Below, piece after piece: positions 9,091 through 17,892 of a stretch of DNA of 59,158 nt; position 1 is the stretch's first letter; every line of letters begins with the position of its first letter. A model generated the notes under the pieces. That model did no database searches. It was not told the origin of the DNA and was given only the letters and a program-made list of their open reading frames with translations. The stretch spans positions 1-59,158 of the forward strand of contig UQVS01000013.1 in NCBI GenBank assembly GCA_900544615.1, written 5' to 3'. A program made the position numbers and the translations under genes. The stretch is from an uncultured Oscillibacter sp. (lineage in GTDB: Bacteria > Bacillota > Clostridia > Oscillospirales > Oscillospiraceae).

Positions 9091-10104
9091 ATGCCTGCCA
9101 TTTCTGTCATTGTGCCGGTCTATCAGGCGGAAAGCCTGCTGCCGCAGTGTGTGGAGAGCGTGCTGTCCCAGACCTTTTCCGACTGGGAGCTGCTGCTGGT
9201 GGATGACGGCAGCCGGGACGGCTCCCCGGCTCTGTGCGACAGCTATGCCGCAAGGGAGCCACGTATTCGGGCGTTCCATAAGCCCAACGGCGGCGTGTCC
9301 AGCGCACGGAATCTGGGGCTTGAACAGGCGGCAGGACAGTGCATTGCCTTTTTGGACGCGGACGACGCCTTTGAACCTGCGGCGCTGGAAACGCTGTGGT
9401 ATCTCCGGGAAAAGGCCGGAGCGGACAGCGCGGGATGCGCCCATTTCAAGGTGCAGGCCAACGGCCAGCAGCAGACGGAGCTGCTGCTCCCGGCAGGGAT
9501 CTACGAAGCGGCCGCCATCCGCGAGAAGATCCTCTGGCCCCTGACAGGCGACCGGCTCCGTCCCCCGCTGTTCAACGGCTTTATCTGGCGCTTCCTCTTT
9601 GACGCGGCGATCCTCCGGGACAACGCCATCACCTTTGAGGGCGCGTATCTGGAGGACGAGCTGTTCCTGATGGAGTATTTTTCCAATGCCCGCCGGCTGG
9701 CGGTGACGGATCGGCCGCTGTACCGCTATCTGGAAAATCCCGCTTCCGCGACGCACCGCTATATGCCGGACTACCTTCAGGTGTTCCAGCGCTTTCTGGA
9801 GCGGAAGGCGGCCATCGTGGAAAAGTACGGCTTGTCCGCCGCCCGGCCCCAGTGGCGGGCCGATACGGTGTGGGCGGGATTGCTCATTGCCGTGGGCAAT
9901 GAATACGCAAAAAGCAACCCAAAATCCCCCAGAGAAAAGCAGAAAGCGGTGGAGGCGATCTGCGCCCAGCCGGAATTTGCCAGAGCGATCCGGGAGCTTT
10001 GCCCCAGAGGGCTGGGACGCAACAAGCAGGTGGTGGCCGACCTGATCGGCAGCGGCCGCTTCGGAACCCTGACGGCTCTGTACCGCCTGAAAAATCGGAT
10101 GTAA
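9091..10104 (+). CDS. Family 2 glycosyltransferase
   Basis: A 337-residue GT-A fold enzyme that moves a sugar from a nucleotide donor to a growing cell-surface glycan. It opens with ISVIVPVYQAESLLPQCVES; the nucleotide site is LLLVDDGSRDGS, the metal-binding DxD is in FLDADDAFEP (about residue 90), and the acceptor-side catalytic segment is YLEDELFLMEY. No membrane segment is evident, so it probably works at the inner face of the membrane. GAAAGGAGG precedes the ATG. Nine bases separate it from the O-antigen-ligase-type gene, so the pair likely act on the same polymer. Donor and acceptor are unknown. Confidence 0.88.
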   Translation: MPAISVIVPVYQAESLLPQCVESVLSQTFSDWELLLVDDGSRDGSPALCDSYAAREPRIRAFHKPNGGVSSARNLGLEQAAGQCIAFLDADDAFEPAALETLWYLREKAGADSAGCAHFKVQANGQQQTELLLPAGIYEAAAIREKILWPLTGDRLRPPLFNGFIWRFLFDAAILRDNAITFEGAYLEDELFLMEYFSNARRLAVTDRPLYRYLENPASATHRYMPDYLQVFQRFLERKAAIVEKYGLSAARPQWRADTVWAGLLIAVGNEYAKSNPKSPREKQKAVEAICAQPEFARAIRELCPRGLGRNKQVVADLIGSGRFGTLTALYRLKNRM

Positions 10105-10113
10105 GGAGAGAGT

Positions 10114-11628
10114 ATGACACTTTGGCAAACCAGCCTGACCTGTCAGATATGGGTCTTGCTCTGCGATGTTTATAAGGACAGCAATCTGCACCGCCTGCTG
10201 GCAGCGGCGGGACGCTGGTGCAGCGAACAAATCGAGACCAGCCGCATCCTGCGACCGTTGTGCCGGGAGGGCGCTGCGGCGCGGGCGTGGGAGAGCAGCC
10301 TGCCGTGCCGCGCACTGACCGCTCTGGTGAACCTGCCGGGAACGCTGCTCCACGCGTGGTACAGGGCGTGGAACCTGACCTTTGAGGACAGCTTTTTTGC
10401 CCGTCTGGTATTCGATCTGGGGGATAGCGCCCCTGTTGCTCAGTTCTGGTGTATTGCGGCGCTGTGGTGTATCCCCTACGAGCGCTGGAACAATGCCTAC
10501 AGCTTCATGACCGGCATCCTGCTCCTGCTGCTGTTCTACGTCGGTTCCATGCGGTCGGGCCGCCGTCTGGATATTGCCCGGATCGGGTTTTATCCGGCGG
10601 TGATGTTCCTGTCCGTGGTGCTGGCGGTGGTGTTTTCCTACGCGCCGGGTCTTTCCGCCCGCTTCCTGATTTACCATGTATCTGCGGCTTTGCTGGTTGT
10701 CGTCACCGTCAGCGCTGTGCGGAGTGCAGAGGATCTGAAGCGGCTGTGCGCCGGAGCTGCCGTCTGCGTAGGCGGCACGGGGGTTTACGGCATCGTGCAG
10801 CGGATTCAGGGGGTCAAGGTGAACCCCTCCTATGTGGATCTGAAGGTCAACGCCGGTATGCCCGGACGGGTCTATTCCATTTTTGACAATCCCAACACCT
10901 TTGCTCAGGTGCTGCTGCTCCTGCTGCCGCTGGTGCTGGCGCTGTTGATCACGGCCAGACGCTGGCAATGGAAGGTGGTCTGCGCCGGGATCTTCTGCGT
11001 GGGCGGCATGGCCATGGCCATGACCTATTCCCGCGCCAGCTGGGTGGGGCTGGCCTGCACCATGGCGGTGTTCGTATTCCTCTGGAAACCGAAGCTGATC
11101 CCGGCGTTCATCGTGCTGTGTGTGCTGGCGGTTCCATTCCTGCCCACTACGGTGCTGAATCGGATCCTGACCATTACCAATACGGCGGACTCCTCCACCT
11201 CCAGCCGCGTGCCGCTCTATCAGGCGGCGCTGGCGGTAATTCGCCGCTCGCCCATCACCGGCGCGGGACTGGGTACTGCCGCTACGCAGGCCTATATTCG
11301 GAGCCTCAATCTCTATCACGGCAAAGCGCCCTTTGTCCATTCCCACGATTTTTATCTGGAGGTCTGGATCCAGATGGGAATTCTGGGCGTGGTTGGATTT
11401 GTCGGCTCCATGCTGTGGAATATCAAGAATGCCGCCCGTGCCGCGCGGCACACCGGTCCCTCGGTGGGACGGACGGTGGCGGTCGCTGCCGCCTCTGCCA
11501 TGTGCGGCGCGATGATCTGCGGCATTGCAGACTTCCTGTGGAATTATCCGCGGGTCATGTGCATCTTCTGGTTTACCTTTGCCATGGCAATCGCCGGTGT
11601 GAAGGTCTGTATGCAGGAAAGCAAATAA
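10114..11628 (+). CDS. O-antigen ligase/polymerase-type membrane protein (Wzy_C)
   Basis: A 504-residue polytopic membrane protein with about a dozen hydrophobic helices. A large extracytoplasmic loop contains PITGAGLGTAATQAYIR and the conserved VHSHDFYLEVWIQMGILGVV (about residues 408-428), the signature of the O-Ag_ligase/Wzy_C family, in which the His and preceding Arg region take part in glycan transfer. In Gram-positive cells such proteins polymerise or attach surface polysaccharides. It follows the GT2 gene by nine bases behind AAGGAGAG. The first 100 residues are not membrane-like and may be a cytosolic cap. Confidence 0.85.
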   Translation: MTLWQTSLTCQIWVLLCDVYKDSNLHRLLAAAGRWCSEQIETSRILRPLCREGAAARAWESSLPCRALTALVNLPGTLLHAWYRAWNLTFEDSFFARLVFDLGDSAPVAQFWCIAALWCIPYERWNNAYSFMTGILLLLLFYVGSMRSGRRLDIARIGFYPAVMFLSVVLAVVFSYAPGLSARFLIYHVSAALLVVVTVSAVRSAEDLKRLCAGAAVCVGGTGVYGIVQRIQGVKVNPSYVDLKVNAGMPGRVYSIFDNPNTFAQVLLLLLPLVLALLITARRWQWKVVCAGIFCVGGMAMAMTYSRASWVGLACTMAVFVFLWKPKLIPAFIVLCVLAVPFLPTTVLNRILTITNTADSSTSSRVPLYQAALAVIRRSPITGAGLGTAATQAYIRSLNLYHGKAPFVHSHDFYLEVWIQMGILGVVGFVGSMLWNIKNAARAARHTGPSVGRTVAVAAASAMCGAMICGIADFLWNYPRVMCIFWFTFAMAIAGVKVCMQESK

Positions 11629-11726
11629 GAAAACAGCCGCAGCGAACTTCATCCAACAGGCAGCAAGCCCTTTTGGCAAACTGGACAGTTAACTTTTGGG
11701 AACATTTTATGGCGGCGGGAGGATTT

Positions 11727-12482
11727 ATGAAACTGGTATCGTGGAATGTCAACGGCCTGCGGGCGTGTCTCGGCAAGGGCTTCCTGGATTTCTGCACCTT
11801 TGCGGACGCCGACGTGATCTGCCTTCAGGAGACGAAAATGCGGCCGGAGCAGGCGTCGTTTGAGCTGCCGGGCTATGAGCGCTACTGGAACAGCGCCGAC
11901 AAGGCAGGTTACTCCGGCACCGCCGTCTTTACCCGGCGGACGCCTCTCTCCGTTACCTGTGACTTCGGGAAAGAGATCCACCGGCATGAGGGCCGGGTCA
12001 TCACGGCGGAGTACCCGGAGTTCTACCTGATATGCTGCTATACTCCCAATTCCAAAGATCAGCTGGCCCGGCTGGATTACCGCATGGAGTGGGAGGACGA
12101 TATCCGGGCGTATCTCTGCGAGCTGGACGCCGTAAAGCCGGTGGTGTACTGCGGCGATCTCAATGTGGCCCATGAGGAGATCGATATCAAGAATCCAAAA
12201 ACCAACCGCATGAACCCCGGCTTCTCCGACGAGGAGCGGGCAAAAATGACCCAGCTGCTTTCCAGCGGCTTTACGGATACCTTCCGCTATCTCTACCCCG
12301 ACAAGACCGGGGCCTATTCCTGGTGGAGCTACCGCTTCAATGCCCGGAAGAACAACGCAGGCTGGCGGATCGACTATTTCATCGTCTCTGACCGGCTGCG
12401 GGACAGGATCCGCTCTGCCGATATCTGGAGCGAGGTGTTGGGCAGCGACCACTGCCCCGTGGTGCTGGAGCTGGATGTTTGA
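11727..12482 (+). CDS. exoA: Exodeoxyribonuclease III / AP endonuclease
   Basis: A 251-residue Mg-dependent nuclease that cuts at abasic sites and removes 3' blocks during base-excision repair. Family motifs in order are LVSWNVNGLR, VICLQETK (metal Glu), SGTAVFTRR, YCGDLNVAHEEIDI (catalytic Asp and Asn), and GSDHCPVVLEL (catalytic His at the end). The start at 11727 follows GGGAGGA; the same frame is open far upstream only because it shadows the previous gene. A weak promoter, TGGACA-17-TTTTAT, lies at 11682-11710. The bidirectional terminator at 12526 ends it. Confidence 0.95.
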   Translation: MKLVSWNVNGLRACLGKGFLDFCTFADADVICLQETKMRPEQASFELPGYERYWNSADKAGYSGTAVFTRRTPLSVTCDFGKEIHRHEGRVITAEYPEFYLICCYTPNSKDQLARLDYRMEWEDDIRAYLCELDAVKPVVYCGDLNVAHEEIDIKNPKTNRMNPGFSDEERAKMTQLLSSGFTDTFRYLYPDKTGAYSWWSYRFNARKNNAGWRIDYFIVSDRLRDRIRSADIWSEVLGSDHCPVVLELDV

Positions 12483-12525
12483 GCAGGCAGCCGGACGATC
12501 CTGCGCCGGAGCCGGAAAAGCTGGA

Positions 12526-12564
12526 AAAACGCCCGCTGATGCAATATGCATCAGCGGGCGTTTT
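12526..12564. terminator. Bidirectional terminator between exoA and the NSS transporter
   Basis: Eighteen-base perfect stem (12526-12543 and 12547-12564) with a 3-base loop, A4 on the left and T4 on the right, so it serves both converging genes. Confidence 0.92.
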
Positions 12565-12570
12565 CATATT

Positions 12571-13926
12571 TCAGAACAGCCCCTGCACCAGAATGATGAC
12601 GATCAGGATCGGCAGCACCCACTGGAAGTAGGGCTTCAGCTTGGGGGAGAACTTCAGCCCCTGTCCCCGGTTGGCCTCGGCCAGATACTTGTCAAAGCCC
12701 CAGCCCCAACGGGTGACGCAGAACAGCAGGTATACCAGAGAGCCGATGGGCAGCAGCAGGCTGCTGACAAGGAAATCCTCGCTGTCCAGCACGTCCTTGC
12801 CCGGCAGGGGATGGAAGCTGCTCCAGATGTTGTAGCCGAACACGCAGGGCAGGCTCAGAACCGCCAGCAGCAGGCCGTTGATGACCACGGCCTTTCTGCG
12901 CTCCCAGCCGAAGGTATCCATGCAGATGGCGATGATGTTCTCAAAGACCGCCAGCACCGTGGAGAAGCTGGCAAACACCATGAACAGGAAGAACAGCGTG
13001 CCCCAGAACCGGCCGCCGGACATATTGACAAACAGGGGCGGCAGGGTCTGGAAAATCAGGGAGGGGCCGTTGTCCGGCGTGACGCCGAAGGTGAAGCAGG
13101 CGGGGAAAATAATGGCGCCGGCCATGAGGGCCACAAAGGTGTCCAGCGCGCAGATACGGACGGCTTCGCCGGGGAGGGTGTGCTCCTCGCTCATGTAGCT
13201 GCCGAAGATCTCCATGGCGGCAATGCCCAGACTCAGGGTGAAGAAGGCCTGATTCATGGCGTCGGTAATCAGGCTGCCCAGACCGTTTGCACGAATGGAA
13301 TCCACAGAGGGCAGCAGGTAGAACTTCAAGCCTTCCGCCGCGCCGGAGAGGGTCAGGCTGTGGACTGCCAGCACCAGAATCAGGCACAGCAGCGCCAGCA
13401 TCATCACCTTCGTGACCCGCTCCAGACCTTTTTGCAGACCGAAGCTGCACACGATCAGTCCGGCCACCACCACGATCTCCGTAAACAGCGCCATGGAGCC
13501 GGGGCTGCTGAGCATGGTTCCGAACATTCCGGAGATCTCCTCCGTGCTCATACCGGCGTGGAAACTGCCGGTAAGGAATTTACAGAAGTAATTCACCATC
13601 CAGCCGGTGACGGTGGTATAGTACATCATCAGCAGGTAGCAGCCGATCAGGCAGAACCAGCCGTGGATGTGCCATTTGGAGCCGGGCTTTTCCAGCGACC
13701 TGTAGCCCAGCACGGCACTCTTGCGGCTGCCGCGGCCCACTGCCAGCTCCATGGTCAGGACGGGAACGCCCAACAGCAGCAGACAGATCAGGTAAAACAG
13801 AACGAAATAACCGCCGCCGTTCTTACCGGTGATGTAGGGAAAGCGCCAGACGTTGCCGATGCCGATGGCGCAGCCTGCGCTCACCAGCAGAAAGCCCAGC
13901 CGGGAACCAAAGGATTCTCGTTTCAT
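12571..13926 (-). CDS. Sodium-dependent amino-acid transporter (NSS/SNF family)
   Basis: A 451-residue inner-membrane symporter of the LeuT fold with 11-12 hydrophobic helices. The first helix contains SAGCAIGIGNVWRFPYITGKNGGG, the unwound sodium- and substrate-binding signature of the family. Length is typical of the bacterial 11-helix members that take up Trp, Tyr or similar amino acids. Its ATG at 13926 sits behind AGAGGT. It is divergent from the LysR gene at 14078, and the TAAG-N5-CTTA sites between them suggest control by that regulator. The substrate is unknown. Confidence 0.9.
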   Translation of the reverse strand: MKRESFGSRLGFLLVSAGCAIGIGNVWRFPYITGKNGGGYFVLFYLICLLLLGVPVLTMELAVGRGSRKSAVLGYRSLEKPGSKWHIHGWFCLIGCYLLMMYYTTVTGWMVNYFCKFLTGSFHAGMSTEEISGMFGTMLSSPGSMALFTEIVVVAGLIVCSFGLQKGLERVTKVMMLALLCLILVLAVHSLTLSGAAEGLKFYLLPSVDSIRANGLGSLITDAMNQAFFTLSLGIAAMEIFGSYMSEEHTLPGEAVRICALDTFVALMAGAIIFPACFTFGVTPDNGPSLIFQTLPPLFVNMSGGRFWGTLFFLFMVFASFSTVLAVFENIIAICMDTFGWERRKAVVINGLLLAVLSLPCVFGYNIWSSFHPLPGKDVLDSEDFLVSSLLLPIGSLVYLLFCVTRWGWGFDKYLAEANRGQGLKFSPKLKPYFQWVLPILIVIILVQGLF

Positions 13927-13982
13927 GGTCGTATACCTCTTTATTCACACAAATCCCGCCGGTTTCCACAGGTCAACCGGCA

Positions 13983-13997
13983 GTAAGCTTATCTTAC
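13983..13997. promoter_or_regulatory. LysR-type operator, transporter side
   Basis: GTAAG-CTTAT-CTTAC is a perfect 5-base inverted repeat with a 5-base spacer and fits the LysR consensus T-N11-A (T13984, A13996). It lies about 57 bases upstream of the transporter start, where a LysR activator usually binds. It shares TAAG-N5-CTTA with the site at 14037. Confidence 0.6.
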
Positions 13998-14036
13998 AGC
14001 AATGTCATTCCCTTTACAACGGCATATTCCAGATGT

Positions 14037-14059
14037 TAAAATAAGAAAAACTTATTTTA
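14037..14059. promoter_or_regulatory. LysR-type operator overlapping the regulator promoter
   Basis: TAAAATAAG-AAAAA-CTTATTTTA is a perfect 9-base inverted repeat with a 5-base spacer, again T-N11-A. Its left arm contains TAAAAT (14037-14042), the likely -10 of the lysR promoter with TTTACA at 14013-14018 as -35 (18-base spacer). Binding here would block lysR transcription, the usual autorepression. Confidence 0.7.
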
Positions 14060-14077
14060 TCGTGGAGGCGCCCTTCG

Positions 14078-14980
14078 ATGAACCGAAATCAGCTGAAATA
14101 CTTTGTGGCGGCGGCAGAGACCCGCAGCTTCACCAAAGCCGCCGAGCAGTACTACATCTCTCAGACCGCCGTGACCCAGCAGATCCGTCTGCTGGAGGAA
14201 TCTCTGTGCTGCACCCTGTTCGACCGCAGCACCCGGCCCGTCAGCCTGACCCCGGCGGGGAAAACGTTTCTGCTGGACGCCCGCGCCATTCTGGAACGGA
14301 TGAGCCGGGCGGCGGAACGGGTACACGACGCCTCCACCGGCCTCACCGGCACCCTGCGGGTGGGCTATGTGCGGGGATACGAGCGCAGCGACCTGTCGGT
14401 GCTGATGCGCCGCTTTCACCAGCAGAACGGCAATGTGCTCATCACCTTTTACCGCTGCTCCTCCGACACGCTGGCTGCCGGTCTGATGCACCAGAAGTAC
14501 GACATCATTTTCACATGGGACAGTACCAATCTGAAAACACAGGAGGACATCTCCTATCGGACGGTGGAAAAGGCCGGTCTGGTAGTGGCCATGTATGCCG
14601 GGCATCCGCTGGCACAGCGGCGGCAGCTCCGCCGGCAGGAGCTGCGGGGAGAAAATATCCTCTATATGTCCCCTGACGCTGCCGACGATTCCTATGGCGA
14701 CGCCCTGTTCATGCATCTTTATCAGGAGGCGGGTTACAAGCCCAACATTCTTTTCCGCTCCGCCGACACGGAGAGCATTCTCATGATGGTGGCGGCGGAG
14801 GAGGGAATCTCCATTCTGCCGGATTACTGCACCGACAAGCTCTACAACGCGGACAATCTGGCCTTCGTGCCGCTGGTCGGCGCGGGAGAAGAGGAAGAGA
14901 TCATCGCCGCGTGGCAAAGCGGCAACGCCAATCCGGCGCTGGGGCGCTTTCTTGCGGCACTGGAAGGCGGCCTGCAATAG
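14078..14980 (+). CDS. LysR-family transcriptional regulator
   Basis: A 300-residue regulator. The N-terminal winged HTH is MNRNQLKYFVAAAETRSFTK followed by AAEQYYISQTAVTQQIRLLE; the rest is a periplasmic-binding-protein-like effector domain (TLRVGYVRGYERSDLSVLMR onward). Length and layout are standard. It starts 152 bases from the divergent NSS transporter, with two matching palindromes between the genes, so it probably controls the transporter in response to its substrate. GGAGG precedes the ATG at 14078. The effector is unknown. Confidence 0.92.
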   Translation: MNRNQLKYFVAAAETRSFTKAAEQYYISQTAVTQQIRLLEESLCCTLFDRSTRPVSLTPAGKTFLLDARAILERMSRAAERVHDASTGLTGTLRVGYVRGYERSDLSVLMRRFHQQNGNVLITFYRCSSDTLAAGLMHQKYDIIFTWDSTNLKTQEDISYRTVEKAGLVVAMYAGHPLAQRRQLRRQELRGENILYMSPDAADDSYGDALFMHLYQEAGYKPNILFRSADTESILMMVAAEEGISILPDYCTDKLYNADNLAFVPLVGAGEEEEIIAAWQSGNANPALGRFLAALEGGLQ

Positions 14981-15035
14981 AATGAACAGCGCGGTGAAAA
15001 TATTCGCCGCACTGTTTCGGTTGATCCGCTGATTT

Positions 15036-15065
15036 TTCATATTTCGTCCCTCCTTGGGCATACTG
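15036..15065 (+). promoter_or_regulatory. Probable forespore (sigma-G/F) promoter of spoVAD
   Basis: TTCATA at 15036-15041, a 17-base spacer, and CATACTG at 15059-15065 resemble the sigma-G consensus (GMATR, about 18, CATAMTA). No vegetative promoter is seen in the 113 bases before spoVAD. spoVA genes are forespore-expressed in known spore formers, which agrees with the match. Confidence 0.5.
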
Positions 15066-15105
15066 GCTCTATGGGGTATGACCCAACGGAAGGATGATGG
15101 GTTCC

Positions 15106-16119
15106 ATGAGCAAACGGATCGGGCGGCGGACGGCGGTTTTACAAACGCCGCCGTCAGTGCTGTCCTTCGCCAACATCGGCGGACGGATGGAGGGGCAGGG
15201 GCCGCTGGCCAGATATTTTGACGAGCTGTGCAGCGACTCCTTTTTCGGGGAGAAAACATGGGAAAAGGCGGAGTCCGCCATGCAGAGGAAGGTCTTGCAG
15301 CGGGCGCTGGATCAGGCGGGGCTGAAGCCCGGCGATCTGGACTGCGTGCTGGCGGGGGATCTGCTGAACCAGTGCATCGGCTCCTCCTTTGGCCTGCGGG
15401 ATTTTGGTATTCCCTTTTTCGGACTGTACGGCGCCTGCTCCACCATGGGGGAGTCCCTGATGCTGGCCGCCCTGCTGATCGACGGCGGCTTCGCCCGGCT
15501 GGCCGCCGCACAGGCCAGCTCCCATTTCTGCACCGCCGAGCGGCAGTATCGGATGCCGGTTCCCTACGGCAGCCAGCGGACGCCTACCGCCCAGTGGACG
15601 GCCACCGCCGCCGGATGCACGATTCTCTCCGCCCAGGGGCCGGGGCCGTATCTCACCCATGTGACCTGCGGCAAAATCGTGGACAAGGGGATTACGGACG
15701 CCAATAACATGGGCGCTGCCATGGCCCCCGCCGCCTATGATACCCTCCGCGCCTTTTTCACCGATACCAAAACCGGCCCGGCAGATTATGACGCCATTTT
15801 CACCGGGGATCTGGGGGAACTGGGGCATGAGATCGTGACGGATTTTTTCCGGCAGGACGGCATCGACATGACGAAAAATTATTTTGACTGCGGGATGCTC
15901 CTCTATGACCGGGAAGAGCAGGATATGCACGCCGGCGGCTCCGGCTGCGGCTGCTCTGCCGCCGTGTTCAACGGCTACCTGCTCACGGGACTGAAGCAGG
16001 GGCGGTGGCGGCGGATTCTCTTCGCCCCTACCGGGGCGCTGCTTTCCCCCACCTCCAGCTTTCAGGGGGAATCCATTCCCGGCATCTGCCATCTGGTGTG
16101 CGTCAGCACGGAAAGGTAG
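15106..16119 (+). CDS. spoVAD: Stage V sporulation protein AD
   Basis: A protein of about 337 residues with the thiolase-like fold of SpoVAD, which binds dipicolinic acid and helps move Ca-DPA into the forespore and out at germination. Family stretches are RIGRRTAVLQTPPSVLSFAN at the start, VLAGDLLNQCIGSSFGLRDF, PFFGLYGACSTMGESLMLAA and GSGCGCSAAVFNGYLLTGL. Homologues begin close to MSKRIG, so the ATG at 15106 is preferred; in-frame ATGs at 15094 and 15097 also follow GGAAGG closely. spoVAE starts eight bases after its stop. spoVAC, normally the preceding gene, is absent; a LysR gene lies there instead. Confidence 0.92.
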   Translation: MSKRIGRRTAVLQTPPSVLSFANIGGRMEGQGPLARYFDELCSDSFFGEKTWEKAESAMQRKVLQRALDQAGLKPGDLDCVLAGDLLNQCIGSSFGLRDFGIPFFGLYGACSTMGESLMLAALLIDGGFARLAAAQASSHFCTAERQYRMPVPYGSQRTPTAQWTATAAGCTILSAQGPGPYLTHVTCGKIVDKGITDANNMGAAMAPAAYDTLRAFFTDTKTGPADYDAIFTGDLGELGHEIVTDFFRQDGIDMTKNYFDCGMLLYDREEQDMHAGGSGCGCSAAVFNGYLLTGLKQGRWRRILFAPTGALLSPTSSFQGESIPGICHLVCVSTER

Positions 16120-16126
16120 GGAAGCC

Positions 16127-16483
16127 ATGGACTATCTGAATGCGTTCCTCTGCGGGGGTATCCTCTGTGCTATCGGGCAGATCCTTATTGACCGCACCCG
16201 GCTGACCCCGGCCCGGATCCTCACGGGCTATGTGGTGGCCGGGGTGCTTCTCAGCGCCGTGGGGCTGTATCAGCCCCTTGCCGACTGGGGCGGCGCAGGA
16301 GCCACCGTCCCTTTGACGGGCTTCGGCCATGCGCTGGCCAGGGGTGTGAAAACAGCGGTGGCGGAGCAGGGCTGGCTGGGTGTCCTCACCGGCGGCCTGA
16401 CCGCCACGGCAGGCGGCATCGCCGCGGCGGTGGTCTCCGCCGTTCTTGTGGCGCTGATTTTCAAACCGGGGGATAAGCGATAA
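16127..16483 (+). CDS. spoVAE: Stage V sporulation protein AE
   Basis: A 118-residue membrane protein with about four hydrophobic segments, matching the SpoVAEb/SpoVAC-like channel subunits of the forespore inner membrane that carry Ca-dipicolinate. It opens MDYLNAFLCGGILCAIGQIL and has the conserved LTPARILTGYVVAG and GFGHALARG segments. It lies eight bases after spoVAD and is followed by a strong terminator, so the two form an operon. Subunit naming (E versus Eb) follows the family and position. Confidence 0.9.
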   Translation: MDYLNAFLCGGILCAIGQILIDRTRLTPARILTGYVVAGVLLSAVGLYQPLADWGGAGATVPLTGFGHALARGVKTAVAEQGWLGVLTGGLTATAGGIAAAVVSAVLVALIFKPGDKR

Positions 16484-16488
16484 ACCGG

Positions 16489-16515
16489 CGGGAGTGGAAA
16501 CCCACTCCCGTTTTT
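16489..16515 (+). terminator. Terminator of spoVAD-spoVAE
   Basis: CGGGAGTGG (16489-16497) pairs with CCACTCCCG (16502-16510) and is followed by TTTTT. Confidence 0.9.
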
Positions 16516-16604
16516 CGCAAATTGTCACCGTTTTGTTCTTCTTTTCTGCCTGCGGGTTTGCTATACTATATTTATCTATTATTCGACAGAAAGGACCTGT
16601 TTTC

Positions 16605-17870
16605 ATGCGGCGTATCACCGCGCTTTTTTTGGCGCTTCTAATGACCTGTTCTCTGGCGGCCTGCGGCCAGAAGGATCCCGGCACCGATGCCCCGGCTCAG
16701 AACGGCGATTCCGAACAGACAGAACCTGCGGACACCTCCGCACAGCCGGAGGAACCCCAGCCGGAGCCTTATACCATCTCCTCGCCCACCATTGACCGGG
16801 GAACGGTGGACGGCGTGACCTATGTGCCGTGGGACGGTATTGTGGAGCATCTGTTCTTCCACCCCATCGTGGCCTATCCGAAGCTGGCTTTTGACGGCGA
16901 CGCGCAGTCCGACGGCATTGACGACTGGATGGTGACGGTGGATGAGTACGACAAGATCCTCCAAAGCGTCTACGACCACGACTATGTGCTGGTGGATATC
17001 AACGACGTCTGGAGCGAAAGCACCGACGCCAATGGCCAGCCGGTGATGGTGCGGAACACCCTTTACATCCCGGAGGGCAAAAAGCCCCTCATTATCTCCT
17101 ACGACGATGTGAACTATTACGATTACATGATCGAGGATGGGTTTACCTATAAGCTCATTATCGGGGACGACGGCCTGATCTGGAGCTACGGCCTGGATCC
17201 GCAGGGCAACGAGGTGATCTCTCAGGATCTGGACGCCATCACCATTCTGGACAAGTTCGTTCGGGAACATCCGGACTTCTCCCCCTTCGGAGCCAAGGGC
17301 AGCCTGAGTCTTACCGGCTATCAGGGGATTCTGGGCTACCGCACCAACACGGACACCAAGGTCTGGAATGATGAATTGGAGGCCAATCGCCAGAAGGAGC
17401 GGGAGGCGGTGAAGCCCATCATTGCAGAGCTGAAGCGGACAGGCTGGACCTTCGGCAGCCATACCTGGGGGCATATCAACCTCTCATCCTCCTCTCTGGA
17501 GCGGGTGCAGGCGGACACGAAACGCTGGATGGATGAGGTGGGCAGTCTGGTTGGCCCCACCACCATTCTCTATTATCCCCACGGCGCCCGGCCGGACGGC
17601 GACGACGTTCAGCAGACCGGCCCCATCTTCAAATATTTGCAGGAGCAGGGCTTCCGTGTATTCGCCTCTGTGGGTATCAGCTCCTACTCCAAAATCAAAA
17701 CCGACATCTGCGCGGTGATCTGCGACCGGCTCCATCCCGACGGAACCACCCTCCGGGGCAGCGATAAGGTCATCGGCTGGTACAGCCAGTTCTACGATGC
17801 GCGGGACATCATCAATCTGGACGTGCGCCCGGACCGGGGTGTGAAATGGACGCCAAAATCCGCGTCCTGA
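16605..17870 (+). CDS. Polysaccharide deacetylase lipoprotein
   Basis: A 421-residue exported lipoprotein. The signal peptide ends in SLAAC with the lipidated Cys at residue 20, followed by an acidic Gln/Pro/Glu-rich linker (to about 65). The catalytic domain is a NodB-type carbohydrate esterase 4 fold: LIISYDDVNYYDY holds the Asp pair, and FGSHTWGHINLSS holds the H-x3-H zinc ligands (about residue 285). It probably removes acetyl groups from peptidoglycan or another wall glycan outside the membrane. The start at 16605 is set by the signal peptide and by AGAAAGGA; an extended -10 (TGCTATACT) lies at 16559-16567. The spacer to cdd is 22 bases. Confidence 0.88.
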   Translation: MRRITALFLALLMTCSLAACGQKDPGTDAPAQNGDSEQTEPADTSAQPEEPQPEPYTISSPTIDRGTVDGVTYVPWDGIVEHLFFHPIVAYPKLAFDGDAQSDGIDDWMVTVDEYDKILQSVYDHDYVLVDINDVWSESTDANGQPVMVRNTLYIPEGKKPLIISYDDVNYYDYMIEDGFTYKLIIGDDGLIWSYGLDPQGNEVISQDLDAITILDKFVREHPDFSPFGAKGSLSLTGYQGILGYRTNTDTKVWNDELEANRQKEREAVKPIIAELKRTGWTFGSHTWGHINLSSSSLERVQADTKRWMDEVGSLVGPTTILYYPHGARPDGDDVQQTGPIFKYLQEQGFRVFASVGISSYSKIKTDICAVICDRLHPDGTTLRGSDKVIGWYSQFYDARDIINLDVRPDRGVKWTPKSAS

Positions 17871-17892
17871 CAGCGAAAAGGGAGGTTTTTCC

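Noticed and set aside
14057..15511. A minus-strand frame with a strong AAGGAGGG and ATG at 15042 (MKNQRINRNSAANIFTALFI) that could be a small membrane protein
   Set aside because: It runs without a stop straight through the antisense of the LysR gene, and its site coincides with the likely sigma-G promoter of spoVAD. GC-rich antisense frames are long by chance here.
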